Of a stretch of 6,140 nt of DNA, positions 1 through 5,319 are shown in pieces. Positions within the stretch are counted from its first letter, which is position 1. The number at the start of each line of letters is the position of its first letter. Both the position numbers and the translations under genes were made by a program. The notes beneath the pieces were generated by a model. The model was given only the letters and a program-made list of their open reading frames with translations, was not told where the DNA came from and made no database searches. This DNA is from Christensenella sp. UBA3857 (GTDB lineage Bacteria > Bacillota > Clostridia > Christensenellales > CAG-138): the NCBI GenBank assembly GCA_002392505.1, contig DGHD01000028.1, positions 288-6,427 of the forward strand. Reading direction: 5' to 3'.

Positions 1-48
1 GATTATCTTGAGCTTCCCGACTCCGCAACAGCAGAAAAGATCGTATGA
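1..48 (+). CDS. C-terminal tail of an unidentified protein (partial)
   Basis: The first frame is open from the window edge to a TGA at 46-48 and reads DYLELPDSATAEKIV. The codons resemble those of the other genes here, while the other two plus frames give no better tail. Fifteen residues are too few to assign a family, and the reading could be chance. No hairpin with a T-run follows it, so no terminator is visible before the repeat-like element that begins about 25 bases later. Confidence 0.4.
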   Translation, partial: DYLELPDSATAEKIV

Positions 49-72
49 AAATCCTCCGGATTTTCCGAAAAG

Positions 73-252
73 ATAACCCCCCTCATCAGTCGTTCTCGCT
101 TACGCTCGCCCGACAGCTTTTGCCGGGGCGGACCTTGCCGCCCGTTCTTCGCCTTCCCGACCATTCACCGGATGGTCAAAATTGCCTTCGGCAACCGTCA
201 ATGAACCCCAATGGGGAAGGCAGGATAGTTGGAAGTCAGCCAAACAGCTTCC
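73..252. repeat. Hairpin-rich intergenic repeat-like element
   Basis: This stretch has no convincing gene but is densely self-complementary. Visible stems are GGGCGG/CCGCCC (126-131 with 138-143), ACCAT/ATGGT (160-164 with 172-176), TTGCC/GGCAA (182-186 with 190-194), CCCC/GGGG (206-209 with 213-216) and GGAAG/CTTCC (231-235 with 248-252). An outer stem GCCTTCCC/GGGAAGGC (151-158 with 214-221) could enclose two of these and compete with the CCCC/GGGG hairpin. The opening CCCCTCATCAGTCG followed by CGACAGCTT resembles dispersed intergenic repeats I recall from Clostridia. The copy number in this genome cannot be seen from one window. No transposase and no clear target-site duplication are visible. 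The boundaries are approximate. Confidence 0.55.
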
Positions 253-255
253 CAC

Positions 256-285
256 TTGACAGCAACAGAACAAATGTGCTATAAT
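256..285 (+). promoter_or_regulatory. Sigma-A promoter with extended -10 for the winged-helix gene
   Basis: A perfect -35 TTGACA (256-261) is followed after 18 bases by a perfect -10 TATAAT (280-285). A TGC directly before the -10 gives an extended -10. Transcription should start near 292, leaving a leader of about 47 bases before the TTG start at 339. The promoter begins right after the repeat-like element. Confidence 0.85.
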
Positions 286-324
286 ATTATCAGGGACGGA
301 TAAAGCCGTCCGCTGAATAAACAC

Positions 325-331
325 AAAGGAG
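325..331 (+). promoter_or_regulatory. Ribosome binding site that fixes a TTG start
   Basis: AAAGGAG lies seven bases before the TTG at 339. No ATG is placed as well: the first in-frame ATG (372) falls inside the conserved W-M-x-x-L-G-L part of the protein. The strong site therefore supports TTG as the real start. Confidence 0.75.
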
Positions 332-338
332 ACTGATT

Positions 339-959
339 TTGAAAGAGCAATTTATAAAGATATTTTCATGGATGAAGGATCTGGGGCTTTCGTCGGAGGA
401 GCTGGTGGTATTTGCCGTCATATATGCGTACACCGGTTTTCGCGGCAGCTTTGACGGGGACCCCGGGTGGCTTGCGCAATGGGCGTGCGTAGGCGCGGCG
501 GACGTTTACGGTCTGCTTGAAGGACTCAGCGGCAAGGGGCTCATAATAAAGGCAAGAGGTCCCTACGGGAACGCCTGTTACAAGAGCTGCGTTTCCGGCG
601 CCGCACCCGCAGGGAGGAGCGGAGCAGCCCGCTATAATATAAATAATAATATTATAGAATATTCTATAGAAAAAGAAATAGATAAAATACCTATAGAATA
701 TTCTATAGATCCTATAAAAAAGAATAACGATACGGATATAACGACAGATAATACGGGATCAAAAAAAGCTTTTTCCGATACGAATGATACGAAGAGCGCG
801 CCGTCTGCGCCGAAGAGCTTCATTATGGATAAGGAGCACACGGACGAGCTTATGAAGCTTCTCGGTCCATACGATAACGTGTGCGAAGCGCCGTATGAGC
901 TGCTCGAGGAAAAAATGCGGATACTCCTGCAGCGGGAAGCGGAAAAGGAAGCGGGATGA
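339..959 (+). CDS. Winged-helix replication-initiator-like protein
   Basis: This 206-residue protein starts at TTG. Residues 5-71 resemble the N-terminal winged-helix domain found in Clostridia helix-turn-helix proteins and phage or plasmid replication initiators: W11-M12 with DLGL (14-17), a hydrophobic helix VVFAVIYAY (23-31), a GW-LAQW stretch (43-48) where the recognition helix would lie, and the wing lead-in KGLIIK (66-71). Residues 99-140 are a low-complexity linker rich in Asn, Ile, Asp and Lys, coded by DNA far more AT-rich than its flanks, with IEYSI twice, 13 residues apart. Residues 160-206 form a charged, probably helical tail. It is probably DNA-binding. Lambda O and DnaD-like proteins share the plan of an N-terminal DNA-binding domain, linker and C-terminal partner domain. 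No helicase loader or other phage gene is present, so a chromosomal remnant or accessory regulator is equally possible. Confidence 0.7.
   Translation: MKEQFIKIFSWMKDLGLSSEELVVFAVIYAYTGFRGSFDGDPGWLAQWACVGAADVYGLLEGLSGKGLIIKARGPYGNACYKSCVSGAAPAGRSGAARYNINNNIIEYSIEKEIDKIPIEYSIDPIKKNNDTDITTDNTGSKKAFSDTNDTKSAPSAPKSFIMDKEHTDELMKLLGPYDNVCEAPYELLEEKMRILLQREAEKEAG
653..708. repeat. Two palindromes in the AT-rich core of the winged-helix gene
   Basis: TATAGAATATTCTATA (653-668) and CTATAGAATATTCTATAG (691-708) are perfect palindromes sharing one core, with centres 39 bp apart. Both encode the same residues (IEYSI). They lie in an AT-rich tract of roughly 632-770. A third palindrome, AAAAAGCTTTTT, sits at 763-774, and GATACG occurs at 729, 777 and 786. 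The spacing is a multiple of three, so a coding duplication is one explanation and protein-binding sites are another. Confidence 0.75.
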
Positions 960-992
960 AGGGACCGACAGGGCGTCTTCACCCGGAGCATA

Positions 993-1021
993 TTGACAAT
1001 TCAATAAGAACGCGGTATTAT
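993..1021 (+). promoter_or_regulatory. Sigma-A promoter for the small zinc-ribbon gene
   Basis: TTGACA (993-998), a 17-base spacer and TATTAT (1016-1021) match the sigma-A consensus at 11 of 12 positions. The predicted start is near 1028, about 26 bases before the ATG. The gene is thus transcribed separately from the winged-helix gene, though read-through is possible because I see no terminator between them. Confidence 0.8.
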
Positions 1022-1053
1022 TTCGACAGAAACCAGCAAAGGAGAAATCGATA

Positions 1054-1467
1054 ATGGTCAAGAAATTCCGCGTAAAATGCCCTTCCTGCGGCACCGTCCT
1101 CAACGTCCCCGCCGGCTCCGCCTGCACCAAATGCGGGAGCGGTTTGAATTTTGACGCCCCCGGCATGATCGAGATCTACCGAATGGGCAACTTCGTCGGC
1201 TCTGCCGTGGGTTACGGCATCTATGTCAACGATCAGCCCATGGGTCACATAGGCGACAGGGAGAGCGTTTTCATCCCCGTTCCCTACGGCACCTACAAGC
1301 TGCATTTCACCTGCGGCATGAACCGCAAGTGCAACGACCCCGTTTTCGAGGTAACGCCCGAGGATAACCATGTATGCGTTAAAGTGCACATCAAGATGGG
1401 CGTCTTCACCAACAAGCTCGTCGCCGAGCGCGTATCGCCCGACACGATGCCGAAAGTCGGCGAATAA
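1054..1467 (+). CDS. Small zinc-ribbon protein with a beta-rich C-terminal domain
   Basis: This 137-residue protein starts at ATG, with AAAGGAG (1038-1044) nine bases upstream. Residues 9-28 form a CxxC-x11-CxxC zinc ribbon (C9, C12, C24, C27), expected to bind one structural zinc. Residues 39-115 alternate hydrophobic and polar residues with turn motifs such as GYGIYVNDQPMG (53-64) and PVPYGTYKLHF (75-85). This pattern is like PEGA or DUF2846-type beta-sandwich domains, in which a short loop describes a ligand or surface contact. There is no signal peptide or membrane segment, so it is probably cytoplasmic. No catalytic residues are apparent and the function is unknown. It converges on a much larger zinc-ribbon gene and shares its terminator region, so the two may be functionally related, but that is inference. 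Confidence 0.8.
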   Translation: MVKKFRVKCPSCGTVLNVPAGSACTKCGSGLNFDAPGMIEIYRMGNFVGSAVGYGIYVNDQPMGHIGDRESVFIPVPYGTYKLHFTCGMNRKCNDPVFEVTPEDNHVCVKVHIKMGVFTNKLVAERVSPDTMPKVGE

Positions 1468-1482
1468 GCGAGAATAATATGA

Positions 1483-1513
1483 GAGCCGGGATGATCCATC
1501 CCGGCTCGTTTTT
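1483..1513 (+). terminator. Intrinsic terminator between convergent zinc-ribbon genes
   Basis: A perfect 10-bp stem GAGCCGGGAT/ATCCCGGCTC (1483-1492 with 1498-1507) with a five-base loop is followed by GTTTTT. It lies 15 bases after the stop of the small zinc-ribbon gene. On the minus strand the same stem is followed by an AT-rich but interrupted T-tract, so it may also stop transcription of the facing gene, less efficiently. Confidence 0.9.
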
Positions 1514-1533
1514 AAGTTTCAGGCGCTGCGGTA

Positions 1534-3000
1534 TTACGAGCAGCATAGATTTTTAGCGGCCGACACTATGCTCACTATGCTGAGTATCAGCAGGATGAAG
1601 AAGAAAAGGATCGCAAGCACGTTGACCGTCACGGCGCCCTTCACTAAGGAAACGAGCGCCAGAGGCAGCGTTCCGAACGAGGTGCCGAGGCAGAAATGGG
1701 TCTTGACCGTGCTGAATATGGCGTCAAGCAGAGCGCATCCCGATACGTCGCGGTGGGTGTATGCCCTGCCCAGCCTGGAGAGCATTATCGGCGGGAAGAT
1801 AAGGTCCAGGATGCCGATCGTCAGGAGCAGCGGAGCGAAGACGTCGAGCAGGTTATGTTCGCTGTCGGCAACGGATATTATGGCGAGGAGCAGGAAGCAT
1901 ATTGCCAATAAGATACAGCAGACGTTGAACCGCTTCATCCGCTTGTAATCGGGGCCTTCCTCAACGCCCCATTCATCATAGTCGTATCTTGAGCCGTAAT
2001 CCGTGCCGGACGAACTGCTGTCGGAGTTCGAGTATGCGGGAGCGGCGGTTTTGACGGACGCCGGTTTTTCATAGTCCTTTTCGTTGATGACGTAGGGTCT
2101 TCCCGTTATGGGATCGACGAAACTTGCGGAGCAGTTTTTGCATTCCCTTGCGCCGAGCTTGTTTTTGGCGCCGCAGATGGGGCAGACGGGCTTGTACTCC
2201 GAACCGCATACGCTGCAGTAACGGCAGTCGGAGCTGTTCGTCTTGTTCCCGCAGCCGGGGCAGTAATAGCTGCAGGGCTCCGTACAGCAAACGGAGAGCT
2301 TGTTCCCGCAGGACGGGCAGAAGTTGATATCATGGGCGCGGGTCACGTATCCGCAATTGCTGCAGGCTTTTCCCGCGGCGGCGTAATTCGGCTCGGCGGA
2401 AGAGGCGTTTGCGGCGGGAGCGGCGGCTTTGGCGTCCGGCGGCTTGAACTCGCCGGGGAACTCCGACTGACAGGCGGAGCAATAGGTCGAGCCGAATCTG
2501 TTATGTGCGCCGCAGACGGGGCAGACCACCGAGATCGGCGTTCCGCAGACCACGCAGAAATTCTCATCCTTGTTCGACGGCTTCCTTCCGCAGCCCGAGC
2601 AGATGAGCGAAGCGGGCTTGCTGTTCGGACGGACGAGCTTTTTAGCGCAGGTCGGACAGAACGAAACGCTGCTTTTGAACGTCGTGAATCCGCACTTGGG
2701 GCAGGTCTTCGGGATCCGGTGGTAGTCGATCGGTTCGTCTTCCGCCGCGGGAGCCTCTTCCGAAGGCGCTGCCGCAGGTTCGGGCTCCGCTGCGAGAGTT
2801 TCGGTTTCATACTCGAAATAAGGCAGCGTCTCCTCTCCGGGCTGCGCCGCCTTCTCGGGGACGGTCTCCTCCCGGGGCTGTTCTGCCTGCTTTTCGGACT
2901 TGTGCGCCCATAAGAGCAGGGCTCCGCAGTTCGGGCAGAGCATATCGTTCTTTGCAGCGGGCGCGCCGCACGAAGGACAGCGATTGATGCTTTCCGACAT
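1534..3000 (-). CDS. Multi-zinc-ribbon membrane protein (seven ribbons)
   Basis: This 488-residue protein starts at ATG, with AGGAGG (3006-3011) five bases upstream. Seven CxxC-x10/11-CxxC ribbons begin at C8, C100, C134, C160, C213, C247 and C273. Ribbons 2-4 and 5-7 have identical spacing, offset by exactly 113 residues, so a three-ribbon unit was duplicated. An acidic, Ala/Glu/Pro-rich linker fills 35-95, an Ala-rich one 187-210, and a Ser/Tyr/Asp-rich one 313-350. Hydrophobic segments at about 360-378, 384-407 and 457-481, with a weaker one near 440-455, form a membrane domain. With no N-terminal signal peptide, the ribbons probably face the cytoplasm. Ribbons of this double-zinc-ribbon type usually mediate protein or nucleic-acid contacts, but the partner and function are unknown. 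It has its own promoter and is separated from the upstream activase gene by a terminator. Confidence 0.85.
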   Translation of the reverse strand: MSESINRCPSCGAPAAKNDMLCPNCGALLLWAHKSEKQAEQPREETVPEKAAQPGEETLPYFEYETETLAAEPEPAAAPSEEAPAAEDEPIDYHRIPKTCPKCGFTTFKSSVSFCPTCAKKLVRPNSKPASLICSGCGRKPSNKDENFCVVCGTPISVVCPVCGAHNRFGSTYCSACQSEFPGEFKPPDAKAAAPAANASSAEPNYAAAGKACSNCGYVTRAHDINFCPSCGNKLSVCCTEPCSYYCPGCGNKTNSSDCRYCSVCGSEYKPVCPICGAKNKLGARECKNCSASFVDPITGRPYVINEKDYEKPASVKTAAPAYSNSDSSSSGTDYGSRYDYDEWGVEEGPDYKRMKRFNVCCILLAICFLLLAIISVADSEHNLLDVFAPLLLTIGILDLIFPPIMLSRLGRAYTHRDVSGCALLDAIFSTVKTHFCLGTSFGTLPLALVSLVKGAVTVNVLAILFFFILLILSIVSIVSAAKNLCCS

Positions 3001-3030
3001 CTTACCCTCCTGTTGCTTTGGTCTGTATTA

Positions 3031-3059
3031 ATTTTATTTGTAAAAAAATCGTTTGTCAA
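3031..3059 (-). promoter_or_regulatory. Sigma-A promoter for the multi-zinc-ribbon gene
   Basis: On the minus strand, TTGACA (3059-3054), a 17-base spacer rich in A/T and TAAAAT (3036-3031) form a good sigma-A promoter. The predicted start is near 3024, giving a leader of about 24 bases that carries the AGGAGG ribosome site. Confidence 0.8.
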
Positions 3060-3090
3060 CGAAAACAATGCGAAAATTAACAAAATAAGG

Positions 3091-3124
3091 TAAAAAGATC
3101 CGCCGCGCAGGACGCTCGGCGGAT
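3091..3124 (-). terminator. Intrinsic terminator of the radical-SAM activase gene
   Basis: On the minus strand, the stem ATCCGCCG/CGGCGGAT (3124-3117 with 3105-3098), with an 11-base loop, is followed by CTTTTTA. It lies about 40 bases beyond the stop codon of the activase gene and upstream of the promoter for the next minus-strand gene, separating the two transcripts. Confidence 0.85.
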
Positions 3125-3163
3125 AGGGGGGTATTTCGGGGGTCAAAGGGTCGTATCGTTCTC

Positions 3164-3859
3164 TCACATCCCGCGGATCGCGGCGAAACGGACGTGCGGC
3201 GAGACTATCTCAAGGTAACGGTCCATCTCCTCGCGGGTGGGCGCGGCGAAGCCCTTATAGAGCACGGTGTCGCGGTCCGCAAAGGGCTGGAGAAAATACC
3301 TCTCGGCGCCGTCGATCAGCTCGGCAATGCCGTAAAAGGAGCTTTCGTCGTGCAGGGGCTTTACGACGGTCGTGCGGAACTCATAGGGGATACTTCCCTC
3401 CTTGAGGAGCGCGGCGCTCTCCTTTATCGGCTCGAGCGCCATATCCTCCATGCCGCAGGTGAGGGCGTAGCGTTCGAGGCTGTTCTTAACGTCCATCGCG
3501 GCGTAGTCGATAAGCCCTTCGCCGATCAGCGCGCGGAGCCTGTCCGGATGCGTGCCGTTCGTATCGAGCTTCACCGAAAAGCCCATCTCCTTAACGCGGC
3601 GGATGAGGGAGGGAAGCTCGCTGCGAAGGAGCGCCTCGCCTCCGGTGAAAACGACCCCCTCGAGCAGCCCGCGGCGCTTTTCGAGGAAGGCAAAGAGCCC
3701 TTCGCCGTCCGTCACGGCGGGGGCGCTTCCCCACAGCTCGCTGTTGTGGCAGAAGGGACAGCGAAGATCGCAGCCCGCAAGAAACGCCGTGCACGCGGTT
3801 TTGCCCGGGTAATCCAATAACGTGAGCTTCTGAAGCCCGTTTATGTCCATACAATTCAT
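3164..3859 (-). CDS. nrdG: Anaerobic ribonucleotide reductase activating protein, radical SAM (NrdG2 type)
   Basis: This 231-residue radical-SAM protein should use a 4Fe-4S cluster and S-adenosylmethionine to install the glycyl radical on class III ribonucleotide reductase (NrdD), an oxygen-sensitive cytoplasmic reaction. The cluster motif CxxxCxxC is C30, C34, C37 within GCDLRCPFCHN. The opening GLQKLTLLDYPGK (8-20) is typical of the NrdG2 branch. FTGGE (71-75) is the SAM-contacting motif, here followed by Ala instead of the usual Pro, and KLDTNGTHP is the conserved later strand. Length fits the family. The annotated start at 3859 has AAGGG only two bases away; Met4 at 3850 is better spaced from it and matches the usual family N-terminus, so it may be the true start. 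No nrdD lies in the window. An activase of another glycyl-radical enzyme is a less likely alternative. Confidence 0.88.
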   Translation of the reverse strand: MNCMDINGLQKLTLLDYPGKTACTAFLAGCDLRCPFCHNSELWGSAPAVTDGEGLFAFLEKRRGLLEGVVFTGGEALLRSELPSLIRRVKEMGFSVKLDTNGTHPDRLRALIGEGLIDYAAMDVKNSLERYALTCGMEDMALEPIKESAALLKEGSIPYEFRTTVVKPLHDESSFYGIAELIDGAERYFLQPFADRDTVLYKGFAAPTREEMDRYLEIVSPHVRFAAIRGM

Positions 3860-3883
3860 CGCCCTTCGCGTAATATCACTATG

Positions 3884-3912
3884 ATTTTACCATCACCCGG
3901 CGCAGTTTACAA
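3884..3912 (-). promoter_or_regulatory. Probable sigma-A promoter for the radical-SAM activase gene
   Basis: On the minus strand, TTGTAA (3912-3907), 17 bases and TAAAAT (3889-3884) form a moderate promoter. The predicted start near 3877 gives a leader of under 30 bases. It is back to back with the promoters of the plus-strand operon. Confidence 0.55.
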
Positions 3913-3940
3913 TAAGCGAAGCGTTTTTTCACAAAAATCG

Positions 3941-3969
3941 TTGACGCGGGCGATCTTTTTTGATAAAAT
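3941..3969 (+). promoter_or_regulatory. Upstream promoter P1 of the synthase-reductase operon
   Basis: TTGACG (3941-3946), 17 bases and TAAAAT (3964-3969), the latter preceded by TGA as an extended -10, form a good sigma-A promoter. The predicted start is near 3976, about 96 bases before the ATG at 4072. Confidence 0.65.
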
Positions 3970-4006
3970 CAATAAGATATATTAAACTCCGGCAGCCGTG
4001 TTTTGA

Positions 4007-4035
4007 TTGACATTCCGCCGGATCGGCATTATAAT
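4007..4035 (+). promoter_or_regulatory. Perfect-consensus promoter P2 of the synthase-reductase operon
   Basis: TTGACA (4007-4012), exactly 17 bases and TATAAT (4030-4035) match the sigma-A consensus at every position. The predicted start is near 4042, 30 bases before the ATG. This promoter lies inside the longest open frame (from a TTG at 4003), which argues that the protein does not begin there. Confidence 0.85.
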
Positions 4036-4037
4036 AA

Positions 4038-4059
4038 CCGGGTTAATGGTGTTAACCGG
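4038..4059. promoter_or_regulatory. Inverted repeat over the P2 start, candidate operator
   Basis: GGTTAA (4041-4046) and TTAACC (4052-4057) are perfect inverted arms separated by five bases. They extend outward to CCGG on both sides if one G is bulged. The repeat begins two bases after the P2 -10 and its right end touches the ribosome site (GGAGAGGG, 4058-4065). It could be a repressor site or, in the RNA, a hairpin next to the ribosome site. It recalls Rex (TTGTTAA-N4-TTAACAA) and BirA half-sites, but the spacing and order match neither. Confidence 0.5.
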
Positions 4060-4071
4060 AGAGGGATTTAT

Positions 4072-5238
4072 ATGGATCTTTTTGATAAGTGCAAGAATCA
4101 GCTCGTTGAGGATATCCGCAGGGACGGCATCTACCCCTATTTTCACGAGCTGGAATCCAGGCAGGACGTTGAAGTCATTATGGAGGGCAAGCGCCGCATA
4201 ATGCTCGGCTCCAACAATTATCTGGGGCTGACGGTGAACCCGCGCGTCATAAAGGCGGGCGTCGAGGCGCTCGAAAGGTACGGCAGCGGCTGTTCGGGCT
4301 CGCGCTTTCTGAACGGCACGCTCGATCTGCATATCCGGCTCGAGAACGAGCTTGCCGATTTCCTTCATAAGGAGGCGGTGATGACGTTCTCCACGGGCTT
4401 CCAGTCGAACCTCGGCATAATCAGCGCGATAGTCGGCAGGAACGATTACATGATCTGCGATAAGGAGAATCACGCCTCTATTTACGACGGGTGCAGGCTC
4501 TCCTACGGCAAGATGCTCCGCTACCGCCATGCGGATATGGACGATCTGGAGGAGCAGCTCAGGCGCGTGCCCGAGAACGCGGGCAAGCTCATTATCACGG
4601 ACGGCGTGTTCTCCATGGGCGGCGACATAGCGAAGCTCCCGGAGATAGTCGATCTTGCGCACAAATACGGCGCGCGGGTCATGGTGGACGACGCGCACGG
4701 TCTGGGCGTCCTCGGCGAGAACGGACGCGGCACGGCGGATCATTTCGGGCTTACCGATCAGGTGGACATCATAATGGGCACCTTCTCGAAGAGCCTTGCC
4801 TCCCTCGGCGGATACATGGCGGGCGACTACCGCGTGGTCGATTACGTGCGGCACGCATCCCGTCCGTTCATATTCTGCGCTTCGATACCGCCCGCAAGCT
4901 GCGCCACCGCGCTGGAGGCGCTGCATATCTTAAAGGAATCGCCCGAGCTGCCCAAGCGTCTTATGGCGCTCGCCGCTCATATGAGGAAGGGCCTGCGCGA
5001 GCGCGGCGTCGCCATCCGCGAGAGCATAACGCCCATCATCCCCATCTACACCTACACCGCGGAGAGGACGCTCGTCAAAGCGAAGGAGCTTTACGACAAC
5101 GGCGTTTACGTCAATCCCGTGCTCCCGCCCGCCACGCCCGCGGACGAGTGCCTGCTGCGAACCAGCTACATGGCGACGCATACCGAGGCGCTGCTTGACG
5201 AGGCGCTGGATATAATCGAGAAGGTCATTAAAGAGTGA
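4072..5238 (+). CDS. Alpha-oxoamine synthase, serine palmitoyltransferase-like
   Basis: This 388-residue, PLP-dependent fold-type I enzyme condenses an amino acid with an acyl thioester, releasing CO2. The ATG at 4072 has GGAGAGGG six bases upstream; a longer reading from 4003 would run through promoter P2 and is rejected. Visible family residues are H134 (stacks on PLP, in ENHAS), D206 and H209 (DDAHGLG), the PLP lysine K240 in GTFSKSLASLGG, and R363 in LLRTSYMATHT. YGSGCSGSRFLNGTLDLH (70-87) and the PPATPA...LLR...A-HT C-terminus resemble serine palmitoyltransferases of Bacteroidota and Sphingomonas more than BioF or glycine C-acetyltransferase. No signal peptide is seen, so it is cytoplasmic. 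A ketoreductase-type SDR follows in the same operon, and no biotin genes are near. The class is certain; the substrate (serine, glycine, alanine or cysteate, with a long acyl chain) is inferred. Confidence 0.9.
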   Translation: MDLFDKCKNQLVEDIRRDGIYPYFHELESRQDVEVIMEGKRRIMLGSNNYLGLTVNPRVIKAGVEALERYGSGCSGSRFLNGTLDLHIRLENELADFLHKEAVMTFSTGFQSNLGIISAIVGRNDYMICDKENHASIYDGCRLSYGKMLRYRHADMDDLEEQLRRVPENAGKLIITDGVFSMGGDIAKLPEIVDLAHKYGARVMVDDAHGLGVLGENGRGTADHFGLTDQVDIIMGTFSKSLASLGGYMAGDYRVVDYVRHASRPFIFCASIPPASCATALEALHILKESPELPKRLMALAAHMRKGLRERGVAIRESITPIIPIYTYTAERTLVKAKELYDNGVYVNPVLPPATPADECLLRTSYMATHTEALLDEALDIIEKVIKE

Positions 5239-5249
5239 TCGGCGATCAA

Positions 5250-5290
5250 CGCTCATCTGCCTGAACGCCTGCGTTCAGGCGGGGTGAGTG
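5250..5290 (+). other. Long stem-loop between the two operon genes
   Basis: GCCTGAACG (5259-5267) pairs perfectly with CGTTCAGGC (5272-5280) around a CCTG loop. The stem extends through TCT/GGGG (two wobbles and a bulged G) and CTCA/TGAG to about 5250 and 5290. No T-run follows, so it is not a standard terminator. It may protect or process the mRNA, or weaken expression of the second gene. Confidence 0.65.
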
Positions 5291-5308
5291 ACCGCAGAAA
5301 CATAAATA

Positions 5309-5315
5309 AGAGGTG
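5309..5315 (+). promoter_or_regulatory. Ribosome binding site that fixes the reductase start
   Basis: AGAGGTG, six bases before AGG-to-ATG spacing is counted, precedes the ATG at 5320. A longer in-frame reading from the GTG at 5284 would start inside the intercistronic stem-loop and adds 12 residues ahead of the usual SDR beginning (MRIVIITGATSGIG), so 5320 is preferred. Confidence 0.75.
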
Positions 5316-5319
5316 CATC

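Noticed and set aside
45..284. A 79-residue open frame over the hairpin-rich element, plus a minus-strand one at 100-324.
   Set aside because: No ribosome site, an odd composition, and both run through a dense set of inverted repeats and a consensus promoter; best read as non-coding.
653..708. A CRISPR array or integration site made of the two palindromes.
   Set aside because: Only two copies, embedded in a continuous coding frame, with no spacers of regular length and no cas or integrase gene.
956..1054. A 32-codon frame whose ATG overlaps the stop of the winged-helix gene (ATGA), where a helicase-loader gene would be expected in a phage cassette.
   Set aside because: It has no recognisable motif, contains the whole promoter of the next gene and ends at that gene's start; probably chance, or at most a worn remnant.
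2343..3167. A long minus-strand frame of 274 codons starting at a GTG next to the activase stop.
   Set aside because: Arg/Ser-rich shadow of the zinc-ribbon gene in another frame; it would cross the activase terminator and the zinc-ribbon promoter.
4038..4059. A genuine Rex or BirA operator.
   Set aside because: The spacer is five bases rather than four for Rex and the ends are not TTG/CAA; the half-site order and distance are wrong for BirA.
3982..4926. A 314-codon minus-strand frame opposite the synthase gene.
   Set aside because: Antisense shadow caused by GC-rich codon use; it lacks a ribosome site and any family motif, while the plus strand carries a full enzyme.
4072..5238. BioF (biotin synthesis) as the identity of the oxoamine synthase.
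   Set aside because: Family-level similarity is expected, but the SRFLNGTLDLH segment and LLR-S--A-HT end look more like serine palmitoyltransferase, and no biotin genes are adjacent. Kept only as an alternative.
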